A program made the position numbers and the translations under genes. This document shows positions 1 through 9,513 of a stretch of DNA of 64,000 bases, piece after piece. The stretch's first letter is position 1. Each line of letters opens with the position of its first letter. Source of the DNA: Egibacteraceae bacterium (GTDB taxonomy: Bacteria > Actinomycetota > Nitriliruptoria > Euzebyales > Egibacteraceae); contig JBBDQS010000136.1 of assembly GCA_040905805.1 (NCBI GenBank), positions 1 through 64,000 on the forward strand, read 5' to 3'. The notes under the pieces were generated by a model. That model ran no database searches. It saw only the letters and a list, made by a program, of their open reading frames with translations, and was not told the origin of the DNA.

Positions 1-116
1 CCTGTGGTGGTCGCGTGGCCCGGCGACTTCCCCGGGTGTGTGGCCGGGCCAGATGGGCCGCCCTGTGGTGGTCGCGTGGCCCGGCGACTTCCCCGGGTGT
101 GTGGCCGGGCCAGATG
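1..116. repeat. Two tandem copies of a 55-bp direct repeat, 61-bp period
   Basis: Bases 1-55 and 62-116 are identical. They are separated by six bases (ggccgc), and the second copy diverges after 116. The array may continue left of the window. It lies just beyond the 3' end of the CDF transporter gene, and I see no convincing coding frame in it. Two copies with a six-base spacer do not resemble a CRISPR array. Confidence 0.85.
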
Positions 117-157
117 ACCCCTCGAAGGTCGCGTGAGCGACCGCCATGGGATGCCGA

Positions 158-1264
158 CTAGGCGTGGTGGGCCGTCTGGTCGTGGGGGTCGCCGCCGGCG
201 TGGTCGCACGGGTTGACGTGCACGAGCGCATCCTCGAGGTGGCGGATCCCGTGCAACAGCGTGTGACGCACCTGTTCGGCGATGTCATGGCCGTCGGCGA
301 CGGTGATGTCGCGGTCCACCGTGACGGTGACGTCGGTCAGGAGGCGGTGCCCCAGCCAGCGGGCGCGCACGTGATCCACGCCCTGCACCCCGTCGACGAC
401 CGTGGTCGCGTCGACGATCTCCTCGATGAGGCCGGGCTCCACCCCGTCCATCAAGCGTCTGAAGACCTGTTTGGCCGTGGAGCGCAGGATGGCGGCGATC
501 ACCACGCAGATGAGCAGACCCACGATCGGGTCGATGATCGGGTATCCCAACCAGGTGCCGCCGACGGCGACCACCACGGCGAACGACGCGAGGGTGTCGC
601 TGCGGGCGTGGTGGCCGTCTGCCACCAGCGCGGCCGAGCCGATCCGCCGGCCCACCCGCAACCGGTAGACGGCCACGAGCTCGTTGCCCGCGACGCCGAT
701 GAGGCCGGCCAGCAGCACCCACCCGAGGTGGTCCATGGGCCGGGGGTCGAGCAGCCGGTGCACCGACTCCCATGCCACGAGCACCAGCGAGGCGGCGATC
801 ATCAGGACGATGAAGACGCCCGCCAGGTCCTCTGCACGCCGGTAGCCGTAGGGGTAGCTCCGGTTCTGCTCGCGCCGGCCCAGAACGAACGCGATCCAGA
901 GCGGGACACTCGTCAACGCGTCCGCGACGTTGTGCAACAGGTCGGCGAAGAGCGCGACGGAACCGCTGAGCACCGCGATGAGCACTTGCGCCAGCGCGGT
1001 GGTGAGGAGGGCCGCCAGGGTGATCTTCGTCGTGCGTATCCCCAGGGTGCTGGCCTCGAGCGCCGTGTCGATCTGGTCCGAGACGTCGTGGCTGTGGGGG
1101 CGCAGCACCGCACGGGCGCGACCCCACAGGCCGGTGGGGTCGTCGTGCTTGTGGTCGTGCACGGGGCTGTGGTCGTGCACGGGGCTGTGGTCGTGCACGG
1201 GGCTGTGGTCGTGCACGGGGCTGTGGTCGTCCTGCGCATCGGCACGGCGGTGGTCGTGGCTCAC
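158..1264 (-). CDS. Cation diffusion facilitator (zinc/divalent metal efflux) with His-rich repeat N-terminus
   Basis: This is a 368-residue CDF-family exporter, expected to exchange cytosolic Zn2+ or a similar divalent metal for protons at the inner membrane. About six membrane segments lie between residues 80 and 265. The two metal-site HxxxD motifs are visible: H111-D115 in TM2 and H219-D223 in TM5. A C-terminal cytoplasmic domain (about 265-350) ends in a His/Asp tail. The N-terminus holds four tandem HDHSPV units (about residues 14-37), probably a metal-binding loop. I chose the GTG at 1264 because a GGAGGGG ribosome-binding site lies just upstream; an ATG at 1333 lacks one. A TTGACG sits about 45 bases upstream of the GTG and could be a -35 element, but I see no clear -10. 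The metal is inferred from the family. Confidence 0.9.
   Translation of the reverse strand: MSHDHRRADAQDDHSPVHDHSPVHDHSPVHDHSPVHDHKHDDPTGLWGRARAVLRPHSHDVSDQIDTALEASTLGIRTTKITLAALLTTALAQVLIAVLSGSVALFADLLHNVADALTSVPLWIAFVLGRREQNRSYPYGYRRAEDLAGVFIVLMIAASLVLVAWESVHRLLDPRPMDHLGWVLLAGLIGVAGNELVAVYRLRVGRRIGSAALVADGHHARSDTLASFAVVVAVGGTWLGYPIIDPIVGLLICVVIAAILRSTAKQVFRRLMDGVEPGLIEEIVDATTVVDGVQGVDHVRARWLGHRLLTDVTVTVDRDITVADGHDIAEQVRHTLLHGIRHLEDALVHVNPCDHAGGDPHDQTAHHA
1151..1222. repeat. Four perfect 18-bp tandem repeats inside the CDF gene
   Basis: The unit gtggtcgtgcacggggct is repeated four times without mismatch, followed by a partial unit at 1223-1230. It encodes the HDHSPV hexapeptide in the N-terminal loop of the transporter. 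Perfect in-frame repeats like this can gain or lose units by slippage without breaking the reading frame. Confidence 0.9.
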
Positions 1265-1396
1265 GGCCCCTCCGGGGGTCGGGTCGTGTCGGACCCACCC
1301 ACGGTACGTCAAGGGGTCGATCAGGCGCCGCACAGGGTTCGCAAGACGCAGTCGTCCGCAACTGCGGGCGCGCTGCTGTTGGCCGCAGGGGCCGGC

Positions 1397-3925
1397 CTAC
1401 TCGGCGGCGATGGCCGCGAGCACGTCCACGCGCGACGCACGGCGCGCCGGCAGCACGCCCGCAACCACGCCCGCCAGCGCCGCGAGCACCACCGCGACGA
1501 GCAGCTGGCCCGCGGGGAAGACGAACCGCAGCGCGAAGTCGTCGGCCAGCGCCTGCACGAGCAGCCAGCCGAAGAAGGCACCGACGACCAAGCCGAGGAC
1601 CACCCCGAGCACGGCGATGAGCATCGACTCCCAGCGCACCATCGCCTTGACCTGCCCGCGGGTCATGCCAACGGCGCGCAGCAGACCGATCTCGCGGATC
1701 CGTTCGAACACGCTCAGCGCGAGCGTGTTGACGATGCCGAAGAACGCGATGACGACCGCCAGGGCGAGCAGCCCGTAGACCAGTCCGAGCAGCTGGTTGA
1801 TCTGGTCGGTCAGCTGTTCACGCACGGCGCTGCGGTCCAGCGCCTGGACGCCGGGGTAGGGGGCCAGCACCTCGTCGATTGCCGTCTGCCCCGCCTCGAG
1901 GTCGACGCTGTCGGCCAGGCGCACCCCCACGGCGAACACCTCCTCGCCCCGGTAGCGCTCCCGGTAGGTCGCGGTATCCACGAAGTAGTCGACGTCCACG
2001 CTGGCGCCGTCGAAGACGCCCACCACCTCCAAGGCCCCCTCACCTGTCGCGGGGAACGTGGCTGTCAACGTGTCGCCCACCGCCAGGTCCTGCCCCTCGG
2101 ACACGATCACGCCGCCGTCCAGCAGGGCGTCCAGGGAGCCGTCCACCATGTCGAGCGCGTAGATCTGGTCGATGCGGTCGGCGTCCGCGCCGATCACGAA
2201 CCGGTCGGCGCCACCGTCGCGGGTGAAGGTCCCCATGCGTTGGGTGACCGCCAGGCGCACCTCGTCGAGCCCGCCCAGCTCGTCGGCGATGTCACCGGAG
2301 ATGGGCTGGAACGTCGTCGACCGGACGTCGAAGTCCAGCAGGTAGACCTCGTCGACCGCGTCGGTGATCGAGGCGGTCATCGAGGCGGCGAAGATGGTGA
2401 CGAAGCTCACCAGACCGACCCCGATCATGAGCGCGGACGCCGTGGTGGCCGTGCGCCGCGGATTGCGCATGGCGTTCTCGCGCGCGAGCTCGCCGCGGAC
2501 CCCGAACCAGCGGGCGACCGGCCAGCCGAGCACCCGCACGATCGGCCGGGCGACGAGGGGGGCGAGAAAGGCGACGCCGAGGAAGACGGCGACAGCGCCG
2601 CCCCCCAACGCGATCAGGTCCGCTGCGCCGAAGAGGCCCAGCAGCAGCAGGGCCACCCCGCCCAGCAGCAGCACGGACCCCACGGCGCTGCGAATCCAGC
2701 CCTGCCGGCCGGTCGGGGGCGCGGCGACGGCCTGCAGCGCCTGCACCGGCGCGATGCGGGTGGCGCGCAGCGCCGGCGCGACCGCTGCCGTGACCGTGAC
2801 CACCAGGCCCACCACGACCGCCACGACCACGGTCCGTACCTGGAACACCAGTCCCTCGGCCGGCAGGTCGAGACCGAACGCGGCCAACATCGCCCGCAGC
2901 GCGATCGCGAGGAGGGCGCCGAGCGCCAGGCCGACGGTGCCCCCCAGCAGCCCGATGACCCCCGCCTCGGTGAGCACGGACACCAGCACCTGCCGGCGGC
3001 TGGCACCGACGGCCCTCAGCAGCGCGAACTCGCGGACGCGCTGCGCGACGATGATCGAGAACGTGTTGACGATGATGAAGACGCCGACGAAGAGCGCCAC
3101 GCCGGCGAAGACGAGCAGGGCGGTCGAGAAGATCCCAAGCACCTGCCCGATGGACTCGGTGTTCTCGTCGATCAGCTGCTGGGCGGTGGCCACCTCGAAG
3201 TCGTCGCTGATCGCCGCAGAGATGCGTTCGGCGAGGACGTCCCCGCTCACACCCTCGGCGGCGAGCACGTCGATGGAGTCGAAGTCACCATCGGGGCTGT
3301 AGCGGGCGACCGCCGTTTCGAGGTCGAACAGGGCCACCGTCGCCCCCGCGAGGTTGTCGGCCTCACCAAAGCCGACCACCCCGACCAGGGTCACCGTCTC
3401 CGCCGCCGCCCCGGCGGCCACACCGATCTCCTCGCCGACCTCGAACCCCTGGGTGCGGGCCGTGAACGCGTCCACGGCCACCTCGCCCTCGCGTTCGGGC
3501 AGCCGACCCTCGCGCACCTCGATGCCGCCGAAACCCGGGTGGCTCGGCGCGTTGAAGCCCAGCGTCGGCGCTCCCGTGCCCCCGACGGGCTCCCCGTCGG
3601 GACGCACGATCTGGGCGATGCCGCCAACGACGGGATCCGCCGCTGTGACGCCCTCCACGACGCGGACCGCTTCGAGCAGGGCCGCGGGCACGCTCGCGCG
3701 CTCCTGGGTGAAGCCCGCGCCGAAGGCGGGGTCGGCACCCGCGGGGCGGACGTTGGCGTCCACGCCGCCGGCCGTCTGCGTGATGACGTCGGCGAACGAT
3801 CGCTCGATGGTGTCGGTGAGGATGAAGCTGCCCGCGACGAACGCGACGCCGAGGACGACGGCCAGGGCCGTCAGGGCCAGGCGCAGCTTGTGGGCCAGCA
3901 GGCCCTTCCAGGTGACGCGCCACAT
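1397..3925 (-). CDS. ABC transporter permease, MacB/FtsX type (two FtsX cores)
   Basis: This 842-residue permease is the membrane partner of the adjacent ATPase. An N-terminal membrane segment (about 14-36) is followed by an extracytoplasmic MacB-like domain. A first FtsX core lies at about 265-410, with the conserved REFALLRAVGAS stretch after its membrane segment. A second periplasmic domain and a second FtsX core (about 725-842, REIGLLRAVGMT) complete it. This layout is typical of Gram-positive ABC systems for lipoprotein release, antimicrobial-peptide resistance or cell-envelope stress. The ATG at 3925 is five bases past the ATPase stop, and upstream in-frame sequence is antisense-like noise. 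The substrate cannot be read from the sequence. Confidence 0.9.
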   Translation of the reverse strand: MWRVTWKGLLAHKLRLALTALAVVLGVAFVAGSFILTDTIERSFADVITQTAGGVDANVRPAGADPAFGAGFTQERASVPAALLEAVRVVEGVTAADPVVGGIAQIVRPDGEPVGGTGAPTLGFNAPSHPGFGGIEVREGRLPEREGEVAVDAFTARTQGFEVGEEIGVAAGAAAETVTLVGVVGFGEADNLAGATVALFDLETAVARYSPDGDFDSIDVLAAEGVSGDVLAERISAAISDDFEVATAQQLIDENTESIGQVLGIFSTALLVFAGVALFVGVFIIVNTFSIIVAQRVREFALLRAVGASRRQVLVSVLTEAGVIGLLGGTVGLALGALLAIALRAMLAAFGLDLPAEGLVFQVRTVVVAVVVGLVVTVTAAVAPALRATRIAPVQALQAVAAPPTGRQGWIRSAVGSVLLLGGVALLLLGLFGAADLIALGGGAVAVFLGVAFLAPLVARPIVRVLGWPVARWFGVRGELARENAMRNPRRTATTASALMIGVGLVSFVTIFAASMTASITDAVDEVYLLDFDVRSTTFQPISGDIADELGGLDEVRLAVTQRMGTFTRDGGADRFVIGADADRIDQIYALDMVDGSLDALLDGGVIVSEGQDLAVGDTLTATFPATGEGALEVVGVFDGASVDVDYFVDTATYRERYRGEEVFAVGVRLADSVDLEAGQTAIDEVLAPYPGVQALDRSAVREQLTDQINQLLGLVYGLLALAVVIAFFGIVNTLALSVFERIREIGLLRAVGMTRGQVKAMVRWESMLIAVLGVVLGLVVGAFFGWLLVQALADDFALRFVFPAGQLLVAVVLAALAGVVAGVLPARRASRVDVLAAIAAE

Positions 3926-3930
3926 GCCGC

Positions 3931-4707
3931 CTAACCCTTCGCATCCGGGGCCGGTGTCGCGGTCTCGAGGTGCTTCAGGTGGTCCAGGACAGCCTCGGCG
4001 GTCGGATCGGCCATGTCGTCGACGACCGCCCCGTCGGCCAGGAAGAGGACGCGGTCGGCGTAGGCGGCCGCTGCTGCGTCGTGGGTGACCATCACGATGG
4101 TCTGGCCGAGCTCGCGCGCAGAACGTTGCAGGAGCTCGAGCAGCTCCGCGCCGGAGCGCGAGTCGAGGTTGCCGGTCGGCTCGTCGCCGAAGACGATCTC
4201 GGGCCGGGTCGCGAGGGCGCGCGCCGCCGCCACCCGTTGCTGCTGCCCGCCGGACAGCTCGGACGGACGGTGGGTCAGCCGGTCGCGGAGCCCGACCTGG
4301 TCGATGAGCGAGTCCACCCATTCGCGGTCCGGGGTGGCGCCCGCGAGGCGGATCGGCAACCAGATGTTCTCCTCGGCCGTCAGGGTCGGGATCAGGTTGA
4401 AGGCCTGGAAGATGAACCCGACGCGGTCGCGCCGCAGGCGCGTGAGGTCGTTCTCCTTCAGGGCGGTGATCTCCGTGTCACCGATGTGCACCGTTCCCGA
4501 TGTCGGCCGGTCGAGCCCGGCCAGGCAGTGCAGGAGGGTCGACTTGCCGGATCCTGAGGGTCCCATCACCGCGGTGAAGCCGCCGACGGGGAACGCCACG
4601 CTGACCCCCGCCAGCGCACGCACCTGGGTGTCACCCGTGCCGTAGGTCTTCACCAGATCGTTCGCCGCTGCCGCAACGCGTGTGCGCAGCCCTGTCTCGT
4701 CAGCCAT
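3931..4707 (-). CDS. ABC transporter ATP-binding protein, LolD/MacB type
   Basis: This 258-residue nucleotide-binding subunit drives the FtsX-type permease encoded directly downstream. Walker A is GPSGSGKST at about 49-57. It also has a Q-loop (FIFQAFNLIP), the signature LSGGQQQR, Walker B with FGDEPTGNLD and the switch histidine in MVTHD. The GNLD ending is characteristic of the LolD/MacB/FtsE branch. The ATG at 4707 has GAGGAG ten bases upstream and was preferred over one at 4761. Five bases separate the stop from the permease start, so the two are co-transcribed. A two-component system lies 124 bases upstream on the same strand, an arrangement common where the regulator controls the transporter. 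Confidence 0.93.
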   Translation of the reverse strand: MADETGLRTRVAAAANDLVKTYGTGDTQVRALAGVSVAFPVGGFTAVMGPSGSGKSTLLHCLAGLDRPTSGTVHIGDTEITALKENDLTRLRRDRVGFIFQAFNLIPTLTAEENIWLPIRLAGATPDREWVDSLIDQVGLRDRLTHRPSELSGGQQQRVAAARALATRPEIVFGDEPTGNLDSRSGAELLELLQRSARELGQTIVMVTHDAAAAAYADRVLFLADGAVVDDMADPTAEAVLDHLKHLETATPAPDAKG

Positions 4708-4831
4708 GTCTGGTCCGCTCCTCGCCTGCGCACCGCTCGTGTGACCGGCGTGCGCGCCCACACTGGCAGGCGTCTTTCCGCGCCGCCTCCTGCGTCCGGC
4801 TGATGTTGGACTCCTCCTGCGGGATGAGGTC

Positions 4832-5497
4832 CTACACGCCGGGCTGGACGAGGCCCGCCTCGTAGGCGAGCACGACCGCCTGCACGCGGTCGCGCAGCCC
4901 GAGCTTGGCGAGGATGTGCCCCACGTGGGTCTTGACCGTCGTCTCGCTCACCACCAGCTCCTCGGCGATCTCCTGGTTCGCGAGGCCGCGGGCGACCAGG
5001 CGCAGCACCTCGAGCTCGCGGTTGGTCAGACGCTCGAGGGCATCGGGGGGCGGTCCGTCGTCCTGTGAGCGTGCCGCGAACTCCTCGAGCATCCGCCGGG
5101 TGATCGCGGGGGCCAGCAGGGCGTCGCCGCGCGCGACGATGCGGACGGCCCGGATGAGATCCTCCGGCGGCGCGTCCTTGAGCAGGAACCCGCTGGCGCC
5201 TGCGCGCAACGACGCGTAGACGTACTCGTCCAGATCGAAGGTCGTGAGGATCAGGACGGCCGGACGGTCTCCGTCGCGGCCCTCCACGATGCGGCGTGTG
5301 GCCTCGACCCCGTCCACGCGCGGCATGCGGATGTCCATGAGGACCACATCGGGGCGCAGCGCCAGTGCCTGCTCGGCCGCCTCCTGGCCATCGCCTGCCT
5401 CGGCGACGACCTCGAGATCGTCCTCCGCCTCGATGATCATCCGAAAACCGGCGCGCATCAACGCCTGGTCGTCGGCGATGAGGATGCGGATGCTCAT
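4832..5497 (-). CDS. NarL/LuxR-family response regulator
   Basis: This 221-residue transcription factor has a receiver domain (1-120) with the acidic pocket ADD at 8-10 and the predicted phosphoacceptor D55 in MDIRMP. A LuxR/GerE helix-turn-helix follows at about 155-205, containing [15 protein letters not shown] and the recognition helix around SETTVKTHV. Its ATG overlaps the TGA of the histidine kinase gene (ATGA, 5494-5497), so the pair is translationally coupled. The likely target is the downstream ABC transporter or its own operon; this is inferred from context. Confidence 0.93.
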   Translation of the reverse strand: MSIRILIADDQALMRAGFRMIIEAEDDLEVVAEAGDGQEAAEQALALRPDVVLMDIRMPRVDGVEATRRIVEGRDGDRPAVLILTTFDLDEYVYASLRAGASGFLLKDAPPEDLIRAVRIVARGDALLAPAITRRMLEEFAARSQDDGPPPDALERLTNRELEVLRLVARGLANQEIAEELVVSETTVKTHVGHILAKLGLRDRVQAVVLAYEAGLVQPGV

Positions 5498-7581
5498 GGG
5501 GCGGTGGCCGCCGGTTCGACGGTCGATGCGTGCTGGTCGAGGGGGGCTGCGGGCAGGCGGGCGGTGACCTGGAAGCCACCACCCGACCGTGCACCGGTCT
5601 CCAGGCTGCCGCCGACCAGGTGCGCCCGTTCACGCATCCCGAGGATCCCGTGGCTCCCCTCGGCGCCGGGGCGGGGTTCCCGCGGTGGTCCTCGGCCGTC
5701 GTCGGTGATCGCAACGGTCAGGGCCGTATCGCTGTAGTCGAGCCGGACGGCCGCGTGCTCGGTGGCGGCGTGGCGCAGGACGTTCGTGAGGGACTCCTGC
5801 ACGATGCGGTACGTCGAGAGCTCGACGCCGGCCGAGAGGGGTCGGCGTCGGCCGAGGACCTCGATCGTCACCCGCAAGCCGGCCTCGCCGAACTCCTGGA
5901 GGAGGTCGGGAAGGTCGTCCACGGTCGGCTGGGGAGCGAAGGTCCGGTCGGCCCCCAGCAGCCGGAACACCGCGCGCATCCGCGCGAGGCTGTCCCGGCC
6001 GCAGGCGATGATCTGCTCCACCGCCTGGCGCGCGCGTTCGGGGTCCCGGTAGACGAGCCGGCGGGCCCCGCCGGCCTGCACCACCATCACGCCCAGGCTG
6101 TGCGCGACGATGTCGTGCAGCTCCCGGGCGATGCGGGTGCGCTCCTGGGCGACGGCCAGCGCGGCCTCCCGCTGGCGTGCCTGCTCCAGCCCTGTGGAGC
6201 GGTGCTCCAGCTCGTCGGCGTACGCCAACCGGACCCGCTGACGGTCACCGAGCAACCAGGCTGCGCCGATGACCACCATCTGGCTGAGCAGGAATCCGGC
6301 CCCGCCGTGCGCCAGCAGCAGCACGACCGCGAGGCACTGCGTCGCGAGCAACCACGGGACGGAGATGCGCCGCTCCCGGTGCGCCGCCACGGTGTACAGG
6401 GCGATGAGCGGGGCCCACAGCTGGGCGGGCGCCTCCAGCTGGATGATCGTCACGGCGCCGGCCAGCGTGAGGGCCAGCACCAGCTGCGGCAGACGTCGCC
6501 GCAGCACCAGGGCCCCGATCATGGCCGTGAGCGCCAGGACCGCGGGCAGCGTCAGTCCGGTGTAGCCCTCCAGCAGCACGTCCTCCGGGCGGACGACCCA
6601 GTGCAGGGACAGCTCGACAGCCAGCACCACCGCGGCCAGCGCGGCGTCCTGGAGCGCAGCAGGGCCGGACCGGACCACGTGGCGCAGCCGCCTGGCGCGC
6701 CGCGCCATGGACCTCTGCGCCGGTGGCTCCTCGCGCCGTGATGCATCGGTGGAGGCCTCCCCGGATGATGGGTGGGTGTCCCCGGGTGGGTGGGCGGACT
6801 CCCCCTGCCGCAGCAGGCCCACCAGCCGGCGGAGCTCGAGCAGGCCCGCGCGACCGCTCTCCTCGACGGTCAGCAGCGCCGCTGCCGCCCGCTCGGGGGC
6901 CACAGCGAGCGTCCTGCCGGATGCCTGCGCCTGGGTCACCATCGCCGAGATGCTGTGCGCGAGGACGTCGCGGAGCTCTGTGGCGATGCGGTCGCGTTCG
7001 TCGCTGACCGCGAGGCTCGCCCGCTCGGCACGTGCCCGCTCGAGACCACGAGCCCGACTCTCGAGCTCGGTTGTCCTGGCGCGGTCCAGGCGCCGTCGGT
7101 CGCCGAGGAGCCATGCTGCTGCCAGGACGACGACGTTGGTGCCAAGGTGACGGACGGCGTCCGCCAGCACCAGGGCCAGCAGGGTCAGGGCCGCGAAGCC
7201 CGCCAGCGATGCCAGCGCCCGACGTCGGGGCGCCTCTGCGGCGACGGTGTACAGGGCCAACACGGCGGTGAGACCCGGGTTGGGCAGTGACAGGGCTGCC
7301 GCACCGACCATGGCGCACCCGACCGCGAGAAGGGTCGTGACCGGTGCACGGCGGCGCCAGGCGATCGGCACGGTGGTCGCCATGGTGACCGCGACGGCCA
7401 GTGGTGTCGGCCCGCGGTAGCCGGGGAGCAGGGCTTGGGCTTCAGGCACCCAGAGCAGCGGCAACGACACCGCGGTGAGCGCGACAGCCGCGAGGGCGTC
7501 GGCCACGGCAATGCGGGATGTGCGCTCGTCACCCTGGGGCATCACGCGACTGACCGTAGCGGGGGACGATGCCACGGGCAT
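5494..7581 (-). CDS. NarL-type sensor histidine kinase with internally duplicated sensor/DHp half
   Basis: At 695 residues this is far longer than the usual 380-450 for the family. Residues 25-260 and 305-545 are two copies of the same module: membrane segments, an AAWLLGD stretch, a coiled linker and a HisKA_3 helix. Copy two keeps the phosphoacceptor in RELHD (H489) and is followed by an HATPase_c domain with an N-box (about 590-605) and the DDGRG motif (about 627-631). Copy one reads TELRD, so R204 replaces the histidine, and it has no ATPase domain. It should phosphorylate the response regulator encoded downstream (ATGA overlap). The start is uncertain: the ATG at 7581 directly abuts GGGAGG, while a GTG at 7575 and an ATG at 7542 are alternatives; the GTG has the best spacing. 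Confidence 0.88.
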   Translation of the reverse strand: MPVASSPATVSRVMPQGDERTSRIAVADALAAVALTAVSLPLLWVPEAQALLPGYRGPTPLAVAVTMATTVPIAWRRRAPVTTLLAVGCAMVGAAALSLPNPGLTAVLALYTVAAEAPRRRALASLAGFAALTLLALVLADAVRHLGTNVVVLAAAWLLGDRRRLDRARTTELESRARGLERARAERASLAVSDERDRIATELRDVLAHSISAMVTQAQASGRTLAVAPERAAAALLTVEESGRAGLLELRRLVGLLRQGESAHPPGDTHPSSGEASTDASRREEPPAQRSMARRARRLRHVVRSGPAALQDAALAAVVLAVELSLHWVVRPEDVLLEGYTGLTLPAVLALTAMIGALVLRRRLPQLVLALTLAGAVTIIQLEAPAQLWAPLIALYTVAAHRERRISVPWLLATQCLAVVLLLAHGGAGFLLSQMVVIGAAWLLGDRQRVRLAYADELEHRSTGLEQARQREAALAVAQERTRIARELHDIVAHSLGVMVVQAGGARRLVYRDPERARQAVEQIIACGRDSLARMRAVFRLLGADRTFAPQPTVDDLPDLLQEFGEAGLRVTIEVLGRRRPLSAGVELSTYRIVQESLTNVLRHAATEHAAVRLDYSDTALTVAITDDGRGPPREPRPGAEGSHGILGMRERAHLVGGSLETGARSGGGFQVTARLPAAPLDQHASTVEPAATAP

Positions 7582-7591
7582 CCTCCCACAC

Positions 7592-7633
7592 GACGAGGGC
7601 CGGCTCCTCCCCGAGGAGGAGCCGGCCCTCGTC
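7592..7633. terminator. Perfect 19-bp hairpin ending the OpuC-like operon
   Basis: Bases 7592-7610 pair perfectly with 7615-7633 around a four-base loop. The hairpin lies between the stop of the osmoprotectant-binding protein gene and the histidine kinase start. No T-tract follows on the minus strand, as is common for terminators in GC-rich actinobacteria. Confidence 0.7.
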
Positions 7634-7648
7634 AGCAGTGGAGCGGGT

Positions 7649-8635
7649 CTAGCCGATGAAGCCGTTCTCCTGCAGCCACTCGCGGGCGATGTCCTCCTCG
7701 AACTCGTCCTCGACGTCGCGGCGCGCGTTCAGCTCCTGCATCGTCTCGAGGTCCAGAGCGTTGGCGATCTCAGCGAACAACTCGCTCAGCTGGTCGCCGT
7801 GCTCCTCGTGGGTCTCCTCGCGGACGGTCACCGACGGGTTGTACGGCGGGAAGAAGCCTTGGTCGTCCTCCAGCACCGTCAGGTCGAGGGCGGCGATCCG
7901 GCCGTCGCTGGCGAAGACCTCACCGAAGTTGCAGGGGTCGCGGTCGGCGGTGGCCTGGTAGACCGGGCCGATGTCCAGCACGGTGATGATGTCGGTCGGC
8001 ACGTCGTAGCCGTAGTGCTCCTCCATGCCCGGCAGCCCGTCGTCGCGGCTCTCGAACTCCGACTCGATGCACAGCGTCGCGTCGTCGGGGGAGGACTCGA
8101 CCAGCTCGCCGTACTCGGTGAGATTGGTGACACCGAACTCGTCGGCGGCCTCCTGGCTCTGGGCCAGCGCGTAGGTGTTGTTCAGCGGTGCCGGCTCGTA
8201 CCAGACGATGCCGTTCTCCTCGAGGTCGGCTTCTCTGACCTGCTCGTACAACGCGTCGCCATCGCTGGTCACCTCGGTCTCACCGAGGAACTCGATCCAG
8301 CCGGTGCCGTTGTAGTCCCAGTAGAGGTCGATGTCGCCCGACTCCAGCGCCTGGCGGGCCACGACCGTGCCGCCCAGGTTGGTCTGGTCGGTCACCGAAG
8401 CCCCGGCTGCCTCGAGGGCCGCGATCGCGATCTGGCCCAGGATGAGCTGCTCGGTGAAGTCCTTGGACCCGACCGTGAACGAGGCGCCGGACAGGTCGTA
8501 GTCCGCGGCGATCGAGCCTTCGTCCTCATCGGTCCCACCGCTGCCGCCGACGTCGTCGCCGTCGTCACCACATGCGGTGACAACCAGCGCCAGCACGGCG
8601 AGCAGGGTTGTCAGTCGTACGAATACCGATTTCAT
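7649..8635 (-). CDS. Osmoprotectant (betaine/choline-type) ABC substrate-binding lipoprotein, OpuCC/OsmF family
   Basis: This 328-residue lipoprotein has a signal peptide ending in the lipobox VVTAC (C22), then a low-complexity acidic Asp/Gly linker. A type-II solute-binding domain of the OpuAC (QAT) family follows, with the typical starts VGSKDFTEQ and GDIDLYWDYNGT. It should capture glycine betaine, carnitine or choline outside the membrane and hand it to the permeases encoded upstream. The ATG at 8635 has GGAAGG nine bases upstream; an ATG at 8674 would place 13 extra residues before the signal. The acidic composition fits an extracellular protein working in salt. It is the last gene of a four-gene operon. 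Confidence 0.92.
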   Translation of the reverse strand: MKSVFVRLTTLLAVLALVVTACGDDGDDVGGSGGTDEDEGSIAADYDLSGASFTVGSKDFTEQLILGQIAIAALEAAGASVTDQTNLGGTVVARQALESGDIDLYWDYNGTGWIEFLGETEVTSDGDALYEQVREADLEENGIVWYEPAPLNNTYALAQSQEAADEFGVTNLTEYGELVESSPDDATLCIESEFESRDDGLPGMEEHYGYDVPTDIITVLDIGPVYQATADRDPCNFGEVFASDGRIAALDLTVLEDDQGFFPPYNPSVTVREETHEEHGDQLSELFAEIANALDLETMQELNARRDVEDEFEEDIAREWLQENGFIG

Positions 8636-8715
8636 TGGGAACAACCTTCCGAAACGAACTGGGACCAACGCCAACGGGCGAGATCCATTACGAGCATAGT
8701 AGGTCCACGCCGAGT

Positions 8716-9513
8716 CTACAGACCCCGCGGGCTGAGCACGTCCTCGGCGATCCCGGCGAGCCAGTCGATCATCAGCGCCAGGCCCGCGACGATGACCGCT
8801 CCGGTGAACGCGATGGTCGTCGGGCGGCCGAGCGAGAGGCCCGTGTTGATCAGCCCGCCGAGACCACGGCCGCCGATGAACGTCGCCAGGGTGGCCGTGC
8901 CGGTGTTGATGATCAGCGCCGTGCGCACCCCGGCGAGCATCACGGGGACCGCGAGGGGCAGCTCGATGCCGAACAGGACCTGTGCCTTCGTGAGGCCCAT
9001 CCCGCGCCCGGATTCGATGATGAACTCGTCCACCTGGTGCAGGCCGACCATGGTGTTGCGCAGGATAGGCAGGGCCGAGTAGGCGACGAGGGCGACGATC
9101 GCCGGCTGGGTGCCGAAGCCGATCACCAGCCCGACCAGCACCATGACGCCGAGGGATGGGGTGGCCTGCGCGATGTTGGCCATGCCGACGATCGGGGTGA
9201 CGAAGCGCCGCGCGAAGGGGCGTGTGAGCGCCACGCCGAGCGGCAGCATCAGCGCGAGCACGATCGCCGTGGAGATGCTGACCAGGTAGAGGTGGGTCTC
9301 GATCTGGCGGCGGATGACGGTCGGGTTGAGCCGACGCTGCTCGATGGAGTCCAGGCCGAGGGAGCTCATGTACAGGTACAGGGCGAACATCGCCGCACCC
9401 ACGAGGAGGGGCGTGCCGAGGTAGCGCACGAGGCGGCGCCCCTCGCGCGAGACCGGCTCGGGTGCGTGCGAGGAGCCGGTGTCGACCGGCGCGTTGGCGG
9501 CCGTGCCCGACAC
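8716..9513 (-). CDS. Osmoprotectant ABC transporter permease, OpuCB/OpuCD type
   Basis: This 265-residue inner-membrane permease has about six membrane segments and the BPD_transp_1 coupling loop near residues 145-180, which docks on the ATPase. Its N-terminal 80 residues contain one extra membrane segment and an extracytoplasmic stretch. It starts with GTG at 9513, overlapping the ATPase stop by one base (TAGTG), a sign of translational coupling. Eighty bases separate it from the downstream binding-protein gene. Together with the permease at 10714-11361 it forms the heterodimeric channel usual for OpuC systems. Confidence 0.9.
   Translation of the reverse strand: MSGTAANAPVDTGSSHAPEPVSREGRRLVRYLGTPLLVGAAMFALYLYMSSLGLDSIEQRRLNPTVIRRQIETHLYLVSISTAIVLALMLPLGVALTRPFARRFVTPIVGMANIAQATPSLGVMVLVGLVIGFGTQPAIVALVAYSALPILRNTMVGLHQVDEFIIESGRGMGLTKAQVLFGIELPLAVPVMLAGVRTALIINTGTATLATFIGGRGLGGLINTGLSLGRPTTIAFTGAVIVAGLALMIDWLAGIAEDVLSPRGL

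Noticed and set aside
1-116. CRISPR array
   Set aside because: Only two repeats with a six-base gap; no spacer-sized interval and no cas genes.
146-3934. Very long plus-strand open frame opposite the CDF and FtsX-type genes
   Set aside because: It is the antisense shadow of real genes in GC-rich DNA, rich in Arg/Gly/Asp/His with no domain; the minus-strand genes have clear motifs and ribosome sites.
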